Assembly: GCA_905250025.1 (NCBI GenBank) | Contig: CAJNOJ010000218.1 | Coordinates: 6,570-70,569 of the forward strand | Direction of reading: 5' to 3' | From: Adineta ricciae | Lineage: Eukaryota > Rotifera > Eurotatoria > Adinetida > Adinetidae | Length of the DNA: 64,000 nt | In this document: in pieces, positions 11,291-22,869 of the stretch | Position numbering within the stretch: position 1 is the stretch's first letter | Layout of the letters: each line of letters opens with the position of its first letter | Notes under the pieces: model-generated | Seen by the model: the letters and a program-made list of their open reading frames with translations, nothing else | The model's database searches: none | Told to the model about the DNA's origin: nothing | Program-made: the position numbers and the translations under genes

Positions 11291-12694
11291 ATATATATTC
11301 ATCTATTCTATATATGTGTGCTTGGATAGTTCTGTTTCTCCTGTTCTTTCTCTTGTCTCTCTTTTTTATCTTTATTCACGAATAAAGATTTCTAATTATA
11401 TATATACGAATATATAATAGTCTCGAGATAGCTCGGCAAGACGTGATGACAATACCAATTATGGATTTTTGTAGCGAATCAAATTTAATTTCAACTTCTT
11501 AAAGAGAATTCAAGTCGGTAAACTACTTATCTTACATTGACGCTTCCTGAGGTGTTTTTGATTTCTTTCAAGTCACAGAATAGTTAAACAACAAATGATT
11601 GACACAAATCAATGTTAATATTTTTGTCAAATGTTTGGAAACTATCCGATCAAAAGTAAGTTTATATCTACGAGATTATGATATTAGAGTATTTAACATC
11701 GAAGTATCATACTCTGTTTTGTTGTGACTATGCAACTAAGTGTTAAACAAATTATAGTTTGAATAAATATATGGAAAGGTTTGTTGAATGTTCTTATTCT
11801 ATCACAAGAAACAAAACAAATAAAACAACGTTTTCTAATCGAGTGACACTAAAGTTTGACATTTGTCCAACGAGATGTTAATGTGAACATGGAATATAAT
11901 TACAAAAATCTTCCATTTTCTATGCAGAACATAACTTCAAACGAAGTTAAATCGTAACTACAATATTAATTTGAGGATGTGGAGTGAGATTAAATGAAAT
12001 GATTGAAGCTAATTTTGTCAAAAGCAATGTCCAGAAAATGAATTCTAATCAAAATAAAAGAATTTGTTTTGAATCATTCAGAGAAATTCTAATAGTTTCA
12101 GGAGGCGTTTCAACTTCTTTTCTTGGACTTCATTGACAAGATGTACTTTTTGTAAGAGAACAATCGTTTTCCTAAGAAATATCATCGTCATCAAGGTACA
12201 TCAGAATATTTTTCAAATCAAATGTTGTCAGTGACATCAAAAGTTGATCTATGATCGGATTCTATATTCTCCAGCTTATGGTGAAAGATCTTCGTGATAT
12301 ATAATGTGGGAAATCTATTGTGAGTCAGTAGGCACGTACTGAATTCGATTGATGGAAGAAGAATGAGTGTAAAAATACTACCATTCATTCTTAAGATGAT
12401 CTTGAAGTAAAAATAGAATTGTTTGAAAACAATGTTAATCAAAATGTCAACAAACAAAAATATCCAGATGCTGACGAATCGTTTGTCGTCGAATGAAAGA
12501 AGCGAAATTTGTCAACGGATAAACAACATTCGAAAGTCTTGATAAGATTCACGTTTATCTTTTACGGCAACAGAATATATTAGGAACTTTGTTTTTCGTG
12601 GTTCTAAATTAGTTCTTTTTGTCATGGCGCGTGCATAATATCGAAATAATTTTCGTTTTAATCGACTTTCATCATTGGACATAGTGATTATGTC
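11291..12694. other. Gene-free stretch holding the second copy of the 478-bp block
   Basis: The stretch 11300-11420 is pyrimidine-rich with an aataaa word (about 11381) and AT dinucleotide runs, like the end of a transcript or LTR. 11420-11897 is the partner of the filler block. Nothing recognisable follows up to 12694. Confidence 0.4.
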
Positions 12695-13000
12695 ATGGGA
12701 AGATCTTTATTCAACACAATAAATGATACAAAACAAATAACAAATGCTTTAAAACATATTGGATTTTTTATTCATGGAAATGAAGAGGAGGTGGATGATT
12801 TCACATTTTGCGGACTGCGCTTATTTGCTATTTTATATGAAACGAGAAACCACTTAACCTCAATCAAACATAAAACTGGAAATATCTCATTGTTAGATAT
12901 TTACTTTTGTATGAAAATTCGAATTTCTACTACCAAACGAATAGATGAACTCTGTTTATGGACACGTATTATTGAAAATGGAAGAAAGATCTATACATAG
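12695..13000 (+). CDS. Hypothetical 101-aa open frame, doubtful
   Basis: An ATG-initiated frame of 101 codons (beginning MGRSLFNTINDTKQITNALK) lies alone in a gene-poor region. I do not recognise a family, see no signal peptide and no membrane segment, and cannot see flanking splice sites that would extend it. It is somewhat richer in charged residues than shadow frames nearby. It could be a remnant exon of an old gene or chance. Confidence 0.2.
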   Translation: MGRSLFNTINDTKQITNALKHIGFFIHGNEEEVDDFTFCGLRLFAILYETRNHLTSIKHKTGNISLLDIYFCMKIRISTTKRIDELCLWTRIIENGRKIYT

Positions 13001-14129
13001 TTTTTAGTACCTATAGAAGAATTTCAGATATATTTTCAAAAGGAGAAAACGTCATGCGAGTAACTAATTAGTTTTATATATGTTCGTTTTAATCATCGAC
13101 CAAACATACTCTCAATAGGAGTACAGCATTCAATGCAAGGCGAAAAGCTCTATAAGATGCACTATTGAATTTGATTTATATATACATGTTTTTTATTTTC
13201 AAAATGATGCATAATCGTTTTTCGAGTTTACAAGAATGATCATATTTTCTTAACATAGGCCATTGCACAATTTAAAAGCAACTGATGCATTCGCATATAA
13301 TGATTTGTTATGCAAATTGTAGAGCTTTTCAAGACGCATTTTGAGATTTATGAGGATTTTTGATTCTAGAAAACATCAGATAGGATAAATTTGAAATTAG
13401 AATAACGATTTTCGAATGTGTATACAGAGAGGTCTCTGGCAAACTAGAAAAATAGTTCCAATCCTTTTTTTTGAAAATAAAATGTACATGCATCGACTAC
13501 AGCCCATGGTGGATCTTGTAAAGCTTCTCACGCTGCATCTTTGAATGTATTTTATTCGTAAAAAAACGTATTGATAAAAGTACTGATCGTTTGTAAAATA
13601 GATGCTAGCTTTGAAAGTGAGGTACAGTTTATATTCGACATTAGTGAAATATATGGAAAATACGGAGAGACACATTTATTCTTTGACACGCGCTAATTCT
13701 TTTTCACTTAGGTTTAAATAGAATATAAATTTATTCATCTGTTCAATAATTTCTTTTTAGTTATTAGTAAAAGAATATTAATATTTATCCACGTGAATCT
13801 ATAGCATTCAGAAAGAAAAATTTAGCCAAATCGCACTTAAATAAATAAGTCCCATCTATACAAACTGATCTATTCGATTCAGAATATAATTCCACATCAA
13901 ATGGTAATACTTTTATTCACGTGAGGGCGTAAGATCAGTTAGCAAGATACGTGCTTAGATCTTTTGTATCAGCAACGTCTTCTTTGCTTCCTGTGATATC
14001 TATTCACTTTTTCATTTCGAAATAAAGTAAAACGTTCCGAACCACACGAAACAACCTTCTTGTTTTCTAATAGTAGGTGTTAGAGTAAGTGTCGTCGACG
14101 TGTCATGAGAGAAGCTAGATTAAGGTGGT
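13001..14129. other. Gene-free stretch
   Basis: AT-rich sequence with only short frames. No motif, repeat or RNA gene was identified. Confidence 0.35.
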
Positions 14130-14810
14130 GTGCACGCGTTCGCGTATTCTCTACTTGTTTTGAAAACGATCGTGTCTTATATATATGGGAAAATCATAGG
14201 CTACCACAAATTTAGGGATGCATACAAAGAAAAGTTAGATGATATCATTTCAGACATTATCACGATGATTCATCCTCTTGCGGTGGGCAAAACGAATCAT
14301 CTGTTGGCTGATTTTCATTGTTTTATTAAGTTTATGGCATGAAATGTTTAGCCATCAATTAATCGTAAATTCCCGGGCGATCAGTCGACACACATGGTGT
14401 ATTGTCGGTTATCCATACCCATGGATGAAATATTATCGAATGACAACGAATCTTTTTCTACTAAATTTGATTAATTAATGATAGTTGCAACAGGATTCCT
14501 TCTATATAAATCAACGCATTTCAAGTACAATCTGAAAAGGAGTCAAAAGAATGAAAGTTTACGTGGGGTATCTCCAAAGCAAAGTCCACTTTACGGAAGT
14601 CCCTTGGCATTGATTATACTCGGTATGATGAGATTAGTTTTGCATTTACATTGAATTGTATTGTTCATCGATGACAGAAATATATTTATCTCATCTCATT
14701 TACCGCACCGATTACAACTTGTCCGATATTTGTTTTACCATTCAAGATCTATCGAGATGACTTTCAGAAAATTGCCCAAAACAAACTTCGAACAGCTTGT
14801 TGGAAATGAA
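14130..14810 (+). pseudogene. Decayed seven-pass receptor (rhodopsin-like)
   Basis: Fragments in different frames resemble the second half of the seven-pass receptors common in bdelloids. WAKRIICWLIFIVLLSLWHE (from 14281) reads like a transmembrane helix. It is followed by RHTWCIVGYPYPWMKYYRMT and another hydrophobic stretch. About 250 bp later FVLPFKIYRDDFQKIA matches the end of helix 7 and the start of the cytoplasmic tail. Compare FVLPKDSYRNELIRI at the same place in the receptor at 17823-22272. Frame changes and stops separate the pieces and the N-terminal half is missing. It cannot encode a receptor. Confidence 0.5.
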
Positions 14811-15071
14811 CTGCTTGCTTGTTTATATGCATAATTTATTTTCCAATCATGAAAATAAATGTTCTTTGATCGTACTCTCGTATTCACTCTGATTCTATCG
14901 TGCACTAGGAAGCAAATGCATTTTTAGTTTTTATTCGCTACAATCTACCACGTAACCTTACTTAGAGCTTGACAGTAACAGATCTAAACAGTCTACGGAT
15001 TAGTTTCTTCTAAGTCTATTCAGTTTCAAGATGTTTCCCTTCGAGATACTAGGAAACGGTGAAAGATAATT

Positions 15072-16759
15072 TTAGTCAGTTGATGTCATCAAATAGTCAT
15101 CAATCCAATTTGTCCTCTGAAAGTCTCTCAATTCCATTTCATTGCTACTCGTAACACTCGCCACCTCAGCCTTAATTCGCCACCATCTGAATATTTGCCA
15201 TATGCCATAAATAATAACAGACAATACGACTAACACAAGGCACACAATTACGATCACCTTCAACCATGTCGAGTGAAGCAACCTTAACCATGATGAGCCA
15301 TACTCCAACGAGTTACTAGCTTCCGTTACCACTGACTCCGGTGAAAGAGTGGAACTAAATCTAGACGTGATGTGGCCATCAACACATTGCTCACTCGCCG
15401 TGTTGTAACAAACAGCTTGGCACAATTGAATTTGGTTCACACCGTAATTCCCATACCACCCAGTAACATTACATATAGTCATATTCTTGACACACACTTG
15501 ATTTAATCCAAGACATTTTCCATTACAAAATCCCGGTAATCGCGCACAAAGTGTGTTGTTAAAGCATTGTTGGTACNAGATGGATTATAACAGTTGCTTC
15601 CACAGCTGCCGATACACTGAATGATGCTGTTGTTGCACATTTGTGATGTCGGGTCATAACAGGTTCCGTTACACGATTGAGCTAAAGAGGCTTGGTATTC
15701 ATCTCCATAGTAGGGGGAGTTGTTTGGAATGTTGCATATCGTCAGATTGTTCACGCACCGTTGCGTATCCAAAAGACACTGTCCGTTACATACTTGAAAT
15801 GGGTACCAACAGAGTGAATTGTTGAGGCACACTTGATTCGAAGGATAGTAACACTGAAGCGATGGCGGATTGTAAACCATTCCCCAACTGGCGTATTGAA
15901 CGGTACAAATACTTTGTTGAACTGAGCACAGTGTTCCATTGAAGCATCGTTGTGCAGATGCATTGTAACATTTCCCGAAGCAGTTATCAATACACATGAT
16001 ACTACCGCTCTGACATGTCTGTGACGGTGGATCGTAGCAGGTTCCGTTACACGATTGAGCTAAAGATGCACCGTACCCGTACGTATAGTACATGGAATTA
16101 TTCGCAACGGTACATGTAGTGGCATTGTTGACGCACAGTTGGGTATCCAAAAGACACTGTCCGTTACATACTCGAGATGGGTACCAACAAAGTGAATTGT
16201 TGAGGCAAATTTGGTTCGAAGGGTCGTAACACTGAAGCGATGGCGGATTATACACCATTCCGGAGCTGCTGTATTTTACGCTACAAATACTTTGTTGAAC
16301 TGAGCATATTGTTCCATTGAAGCATTGTTGTGCAGATGGATTATAACAGTTGCTTCCACAGCTGCCGATACACTGAATGATGCTGTTGTTGCACATTTGT
16401 GATGTCGGGTCATAACAGGTTCCGTTACACGATTGAGCTAAAGAGGCTTGGTATCCATATCCATAGTAGGGGGAGTTGTTTGGAATGTTACATATCGTCA
16501 CATTGTTGACACAGGCTTGATATGGAGGACTGTAGCATTGATTTCCGCAAACTCGAATGCATTGGATTATTTGATTGGTGTCTGTACAGATTTGTGTTGT
16601 TGGAGTATAGCAAATAGTGTTGCCGCATAGAATTAGAGAGTCCGGGCAAGGACTAGATAAGGATGTGGGAGTTAGTGTCGTTTGCGCACTTGTGGCTGTA
16701 AAAAACATAAGAAGCGTCGAAAGATGTGCAATACACTTGTGACTTTTGGTCGGGTGCAT
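15072..16759 (-). CDS. Cys-rich type I membrane protein with tandem ~127-aa repeats
   Basis: The start at 16759 gives a signal peptide (HLSTLLMFFTATSA). The ectodomain is built of Cys-rich modules of the type SCNGTCYDPxSQxC / CYNPSAQxCFNGT / SLQCYxPSNQxCLNNSLCW, arranged in two to three longer repeats of about 380 bp, with many N-glycosylation sites. A single transmembrane helix follows (about 15280-15190, VIVIVCLVLVVLSVIIYGIW), then a short tail ending at 15072. The single N at 15577 breaks the frame. On its far side the other frame continues the same pattern (QQCFNNTLCARLPGFCNGKC), so I treat both parts as one gene with a small assembly flaw. I do not recognise a named family; an adhesive or receptor-like surface role is inferred. 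Confidence 0.7.
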
Positions 16760-17822
16760 TATAATCGTTTTTTTTGCGAATCTGGTCAGCGTCGTATATG
16801 TGATCTAAATACATGGAAGAATATTTGCCATTGTTTGACAGTTGAGTAGGGTTTCTATCGATGAGAAAAAAGAAATCTAGTCTAATGTAATGAGGAAGTG
16901 AAGTAAGCTTCGCGCGCATAAATATTCTCACAGTGAAAGGTTGATCGATGGGATTATTATCTGTTTGGCTTTTGTATTACCCTTCGTGTGTCTTTGTCTA
17001 GACCACTTACAGGTATTGCAGAACCTCAAAAGAGTAAAAGCTGCTTTTTTTAAATATGATATAGGATATATATGCCGCTTGTATGATGTTTGATGTGAAA
17101 TATGAATGACTGGTCTGTGCATAATTATTTACTTTTAGATCGCACGTGGCTCCTCTTAATTTTATACACGCTACATGAAATTTACAGTCTGCTTTATTAA
17201 CTTTTCTTCATTGTAAACAAAGTTAAGAATCGCGCTGAAGGTGAAAACGTGACATGTCTGATATAATCAATCAAAATAAACATTATACATGGGCGTGTAC
17301 ACTGATTTTCTAATAGCAAATGGCTTGACGAGACACTACGAAGAAAATAAATAACAATGAATATAGTTACTCAACTTGACGTGGAAAAAGAATTTATTTG
17401 AAACCAAACGCTTGGTTTTCATATTGACTCGTATTTTAGATGACCTATTGTCACATGTATTCGACTGAAGTTGGTGACAAAGATATGAAAGCAATTACAT
17501 AAAACTAATAAAATGTGTTCCGAAATTACAGAATAAGAGAACATGTCCCTAAAAAGGGTAAGTAAAGAATTGAAAGCTCTTACGCGATTTTTATCCTCAC
17601 GACTGTTTGTAAAAGTTATACTTCAATCCCCCTTAATGATCCTGATCAGTCTTAAATCACCGACTATCCTTTACTAGCATTCAGCTCGAATTCATTTCAA
17701 ACTGTTGATTTCTAGTGTTCTAAGTTAGGAATGTATTTTCTAATATGATCATACTGATATAAAACTGTTTGAAGATACATTTTTCGATTTGAACGACAAG
17801 AAAAGACGGAAGTGGATGTGCG
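16760..17822. other. Gene-free stretch between two minus-strand genes
   Basis: It should hold the promoter of the Cys-rich membrane protein on its left side and the 3' end of the receptor copy on its right side. No specific element can be supported. Confidence 0.4.
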
Positions 17823-20800
17823 TTATTTATTAAAGAACCGTTTCAGAAAGTTTTGCAATATTCGTATAAGCTCATTTCTATACGAATCTTTTGGTAAAAC
17901 GAATATAAATAATGTCAACGCCATTGGTAATGATGAAATGATGTACGATGTCAGAAATAGATGTTTTTGCCATTGAATTTCAACACAAGCAAAAGCAAAC
18001 AGAAAAGCGAGACGTGGCGCTTCGAGTAGAATTAAAATAAATGGACTAAGAAGAAATCCTTTATATAACGGGATTTGCTCTCGTAAAATTTCAAACGGAC
18101 CCAGTTTTGCTCTCATATCACTTAATACCAATTTACGACGCACGAGAATTATTATTAAAACAAATATTGAAATGAAATAAATTGATAGTAATTTCATATA
18201 AACTCATCCATTGTTGTTGAGAATGATTAGCAACACACGCGAATACGTCATTTCCATGCTGGGAGTCGATGACTAAACGGTGATGAAACGGCTTATGCAA
18301 CGCACTTACAACATTTATCACTACAACAATTAGAATAACAATCTTCGCATAATAAACACTTTTCCTTCTGTTGAATTTTACACCATGCGCAGCTATGATT
18401 GTTCTTTCCACTGTAACGCAAGTGCTTAACCAATCGTTAATCGTTGGTAAAATCGATAAGAAAAATTCCAATAAAATACAGGATAGTGACAAGAATGTTT
18501 TGTTCGTTGTACCAAACGAATTCAATCTTATTCCAAAAATAACGATTCCCAACTGACTCACAATTGAAGTAATCAACAAATGCCATCCACATCCTAATTT
18601 ACGTGTCGTTCTTTGCGCGAATGTAAGAATACAAAGTCCATTAGTAAGGAAGCCGACAACAACAAGAATTACAACAATGGCCACCATCCAATGAATAAGT
18701 GGTAATTGTTCCGAGAGTGATCTGCCAATAAGAATATGTTGATCGAGTAGAGCGTCTAAAGGAATGGTGTATTTAGTCATTGTGAACTGACATCGATCTC
18801 CGAAGTAACAACGCGGACAAACACAAGCAAATTCGAAATTGATCGTTGTTTGCATCGGTTGATAACATCGACCATCATTCAAACAAGTTACCTCGTCAGT
18901 TGGACAAGAACTTTTTGAATGATCAAATCGAACACAATCAAGAAAAGCATTATTATTACAAAGACAAACGTGAAATTCATCGTAGAAACATCGAACATCA
19001 AGAATATCACAAGGACGATTATAGTATTTGATACGTTTGATATACGATAACGACATAATCGATGAATCTAATAATTCATCTACTTGATAACAACGATTGG
19101 ATGGTAAAATACTGGTTCTAACATTTGCTGCGAATTTTCGCATCACAGTAACGAGGTGATAAGATTTCCGAGTGTTTGTATCGAAATAAATTTCAACGAA
19201 TACAAATGTTGGTAGAGTATCTGTTTCGGAAAAACTAATTATATTCGAATCAAGTAAAACATTTTTGTAAATATAACGATTGAACGTTGAAGCAGCTGCT
19301 AATCGATTGCTCAGAGACGCCATATGAACAATAACAACAGGAATATGAGTTTTTGTACGATCTTCGCGCCACATATTGTTCATTGTAATATTGACATAAG
19401 CAGAGGACTCTTGACAATATTGACCGTGAAAATTTGGAAGGCATATACAAACTACATTATTAGTTCGAAGATCGACTGAAATACAGGTACCGTTATTTTG
19501 ACAATAGGATGATCTGCGACAAATATCAACATGTGCATAACAGTATCGTCCTAAATGATTCAATGGGCAAATACAATGAGAATGAAATGCGAATGATAAT
19601 GGTGAACAAGATATTTGTTGCTTGATTTGGCAAAATTCTCCTGACCAACCCGAATGGCATAAACAATAATATTCCTCAACACGATTGGAGTAAACACGGC
19701 ATTGCCCATTTTCAGTACAATTTTTTTCACATTGAACTTTGGAAATGATTCGATCGGTAAGAATTATTCTCGTAGCAAGTCGATTAACAGGTAGAAATGG
19801 AAAAGCAATCTTATAATAAAACGATGAATGATACTCAACATCTGTTTTCGATATCTGAAACACATCAATGACAATCGAATACATTTCATACAATCGTGGT
19901 GCTCGAAGATAAACAACTTGTTTATAAATGGGTACAGTATCGAATATTGTTGCGTAATAAAGTTCAGTAGAGTCAAAAAACATATTCGATAATGTTTGAA
20001 GACGAATTAATAATTTGTAAACAATTTCTGATGATGTTTGTCGAGTATTTAATCGAATATTTAACGCAATAGAAATTCGTTCGGATTGATATTCACATGT
20101 TCGACCATAATATGCGGGTGAACATAAACATTGTTCACCATCAATGGGCGAATTAACAACAATTCCTCGATGACAACGATATTTATTCAATGTAGACGGA
20201 TTCACATCGCGACAACTACGAGTTTTTCTTTCAACATCTTTTATTGGTCGCGGAGATTTCACCGATGGATATTGACGATGATTATCAATAGAAAACAATC
20301 TTTAATGTGGTAGTGTACCGATTAAACTGCAAGATTCTATGTTGGATCGGAAGTGAACATCGCACGTTACTCGACTATCACATTGATTCTGTTTTGGTTC
20401 ACAGTAGCTTTGTTTTATATCACAAGGATAAGTTCCATACGGGCATTTTGTATTGTTTTTTTTATCTAAACAAATGGTTTCATTGTCATGAAATGGACAA
20501 TGAAAGACTCCATCGCATAAATCTTGAAATTCAATACATTTCGAATCATTAAAACAACGAAAGACTTTATGGTCATCGTTTGGATAATTTCGTTGACAAT
20601 AATTATTTTCATTGACACCCACATAACATTTGGTTTTGCTATTTTTTGCCCATAACATCGGTATACATGACTCATAAGTTGATGAATTAAGAAGTTGATT
20701 GCATTTTTGATAGACCGGATTACAATTACGTTTCCATTCATCGCAATTATCTTCATCTTCGATAAGTTCGGGATGAACTCGGCCATTACAGATTTCCTGG

Positions 20801-22272
20801 AAGAGAAAATATTTATTGGAAATCTTCAAACTACGTAGATATTGACATCCAATATTGGTTCGATGTCGACATATAAATGGATACATTCGATCTGATCCGT
20901 CTTCACAACGTCCTTCCGTTGCTGGTAGTGCTGGTGGATGAAGATAATACATATCAGATTTTCGAACTCAATCACTTGATAAATTCTGACGGCAAAGATT
21001 TCCTTCGTATGTTTCATCAGTCAATGAATTCGGACAATCGTAGAAATGGTCTGCGACACGGTGAAAAGATATCAATCGGCATGAATCTGGACATGAGTAG
21101 AGTTTTGATGAATTCCATCCGATCATCGGTGATGGAAGTGCACATGCAGAAAAAACGAGACGCATATACGAAATAAATTGAGTAAAATCACGTCGTACAT
21201 GAGAAAGAGATGTAACGAAACTAACCGCGTTTTCTTTTGTAAAACAAGTTGTTGTCTCACGACAAGTTAAACCAGAGTAATTGAAGTTTGAAGGATAGAG
21301 ATTACATTTATCATTGTCATAACATGTTAACATAGGTGTTTTATCACGAGTAAACGTATAAATAAATCGAACGTCAGGATAGAAAAGGGGGAAATTTGAC
21401 AAAAGAATGTTTTTACATTTTGTCTTGCATGCAGTATTAATCGACATAAATCTACAATCTATGAATGCTTCATATGAAGCGTTATAAGCTCCATTTATAT
21501 TACAAAGAAGACAAGTTCGACAAAAATTCTTTGTTACATTGATTTGAGTTGTTAAAAACCATTTATTTCTTCCATTGGAACAAACATCTGCCTCTTTCTC
21601 TGATTCAGTCATTGCATTCGATACACATTCTCCATCACCACATGGATATTTATCCGCCCATGCGCATTGAAACTCTTCGCAATCGTTCGAAGGATTTTCA
21701 AAACACCTACCAAAGTGTATTCTTTTTTCGTCGCTTCGATCAAGACAATCGATCGTGTAATCGAAAGCAAAATCCTTATCAATACACATACCCGATGTAC
21801 ATCGATATTCATACTTCGGATCACATTCATTTGATTCTAATAGATGACAATAAAGTTCGTCTTCACCATTCTCACAAGCAATTAAACCATTACAGATATG
21901 TCGTCAATATGGACCAAACCATCGCAGATCAGAACAAATACAAAAAGTTCGATCAACATCAGAATGTTGATTAAATTTACCGTATAAATCAATGATATCG
22001 ATTGGTACTTGCCAATAATATAATTCATCTGTTGAAATATTCTGACTTTGTAATTTTGTAAATGACGTTAAATTGCAATGATTGTGACATTTTAAATTAG
22101 TATTCATAGTTTCTGATTGAAAACAATAGGGAACTATCGAATACGAATCTTCTTGTTGTTGTTAAAAATAACTGTATAAACAGGATCAAATTTGATGATC
22201 ACGATATAGATGGAATTGTTGACTAGTTGAAGAGTAAATCAATGCGAAGAATGCAAGACAATTGATCAGCAT
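17823..22272 (-). pseudogene. EGF/LDLa seven-pass receptor, copy 1 (damaged)
   Basis: Reading from the ATG at 22272: a signal peptide (MLINCLAFFALIYSSTS), LDL-receptor-A-like modules (for example KYPCGDGECVSNAM), then several EGF modules (CSPAYYGRTCEY, CLCHSGWSGEFC, CQNNGTCISVDL, CICLPNFHGQYC, CVCPRCYFGDRC). A rhodopsin-like seven-helix domain (from WMVAIVVILVVVGFLTNGLC, about 18700) ends in FVLPKDSYRNELIRI. The 5' half carries at least five in-frame stops: two near 22150-22190, one at the edge of a deletion near 21906, one near 20966 (TGT to TGA) and one near 20301 (TAC to TAA). The 3' half, 20298-18133, is open for 721 codons. A one-base frame change near 18190 separates helices 5 to 7 (17823-18197). 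It lies downstream of the MYND gene fragment on the same strand. A ligand-sensing role is inferred only for the ancestor. Confidence 0.75.
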
Positions 22273-22671
22273 TCTAATGTTCGATTGCAATACCTGTTCT
22301 CTCTATTGTATTGTTATTTTATAGCATAATGAAATGCTTTGGATCGGTCAAGATAAATATATCACATAACACAATTTTATTAGCTTTGACTGTCAATCAA
22401 GATTAGCATACTGGCATGCATTTTTGATTAGTCTGAAATCTATTCTACCTGTATATAATCATAGTATTTATATAATTTCAAATCGTTTCCTTTCATTTTT
22501 TAAAACATCCATAACACTCAAATACTTCTAGAGGGTGAGGGTGTGGGTGAGAGTGTGTGCATATCACACCCTCACCCACACCCTCAAGATGGTTGAAGAA
22601 GAGTAAAATTATGGCAATGAGCAGATTGATACACTCCCATCCTCACTCACGTCTAACCCTGATGTTCGTAT
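22273..22671. other. Intergenic DNA with a G-rich hairpin at about 22534-22585
   Basis: The hairpin has arms gagggtgtgggtgag / ctcacccacaccctc around a short loop. The words resemble the TGTGGG telomere repeat of bdelloids. The second copy of this interval (25598-26066) carries the same hairpin with its centre in the opposite orientation. Confidence 0.6.
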
Positions 22672-22868
22672 TTATTTATTTGCACAAATAAGTTTATGTT
22701 TATATAATTTCCAATCCATGGTTTGACATTCTTTTGAACAATAACGAGCTTTCCCACACTGAGCACAAGTTTTCGACGCATTTGCTTCGCAGCAATATCG
22801 ACACATATTTAATATCCATTCCGATTTACTTTGCATTACAATCGAAGAAATATCATCAACCCAGGTCG
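22672..22868 (-). pseudogene. 3' fragment of the Sel1/TPR-MYND gene (second version)
   Basis: The minus strand encodes the uninterrupted MYND zinc finger (CRYCCEANASKTCAQCGKAR, then YCSKEC and the final W...H...C) and the natural stop codon at 22672-22674. It is cut on its right by the single N at 22869, beyond which receptor sequence begins. It matches the 3' end of the gene at 26067-30573 with a few substitutions. It matters because it shows how the MYND exon reads without the block that interrupts it at 26182-27561. Confidence 0.8.
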
Positions 22869-22869
22869 N

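Noticed and set aside
12218..12457. 79-codon minus-strand frame
   Set aside because: No domain, no flanking splice sites and AT-rich composition; likely chance.
22534..22585. Interstitial telomere array
   Set aside because: Only a few degenerate TGTGGG-like words in a hairpin, not a tandem array.
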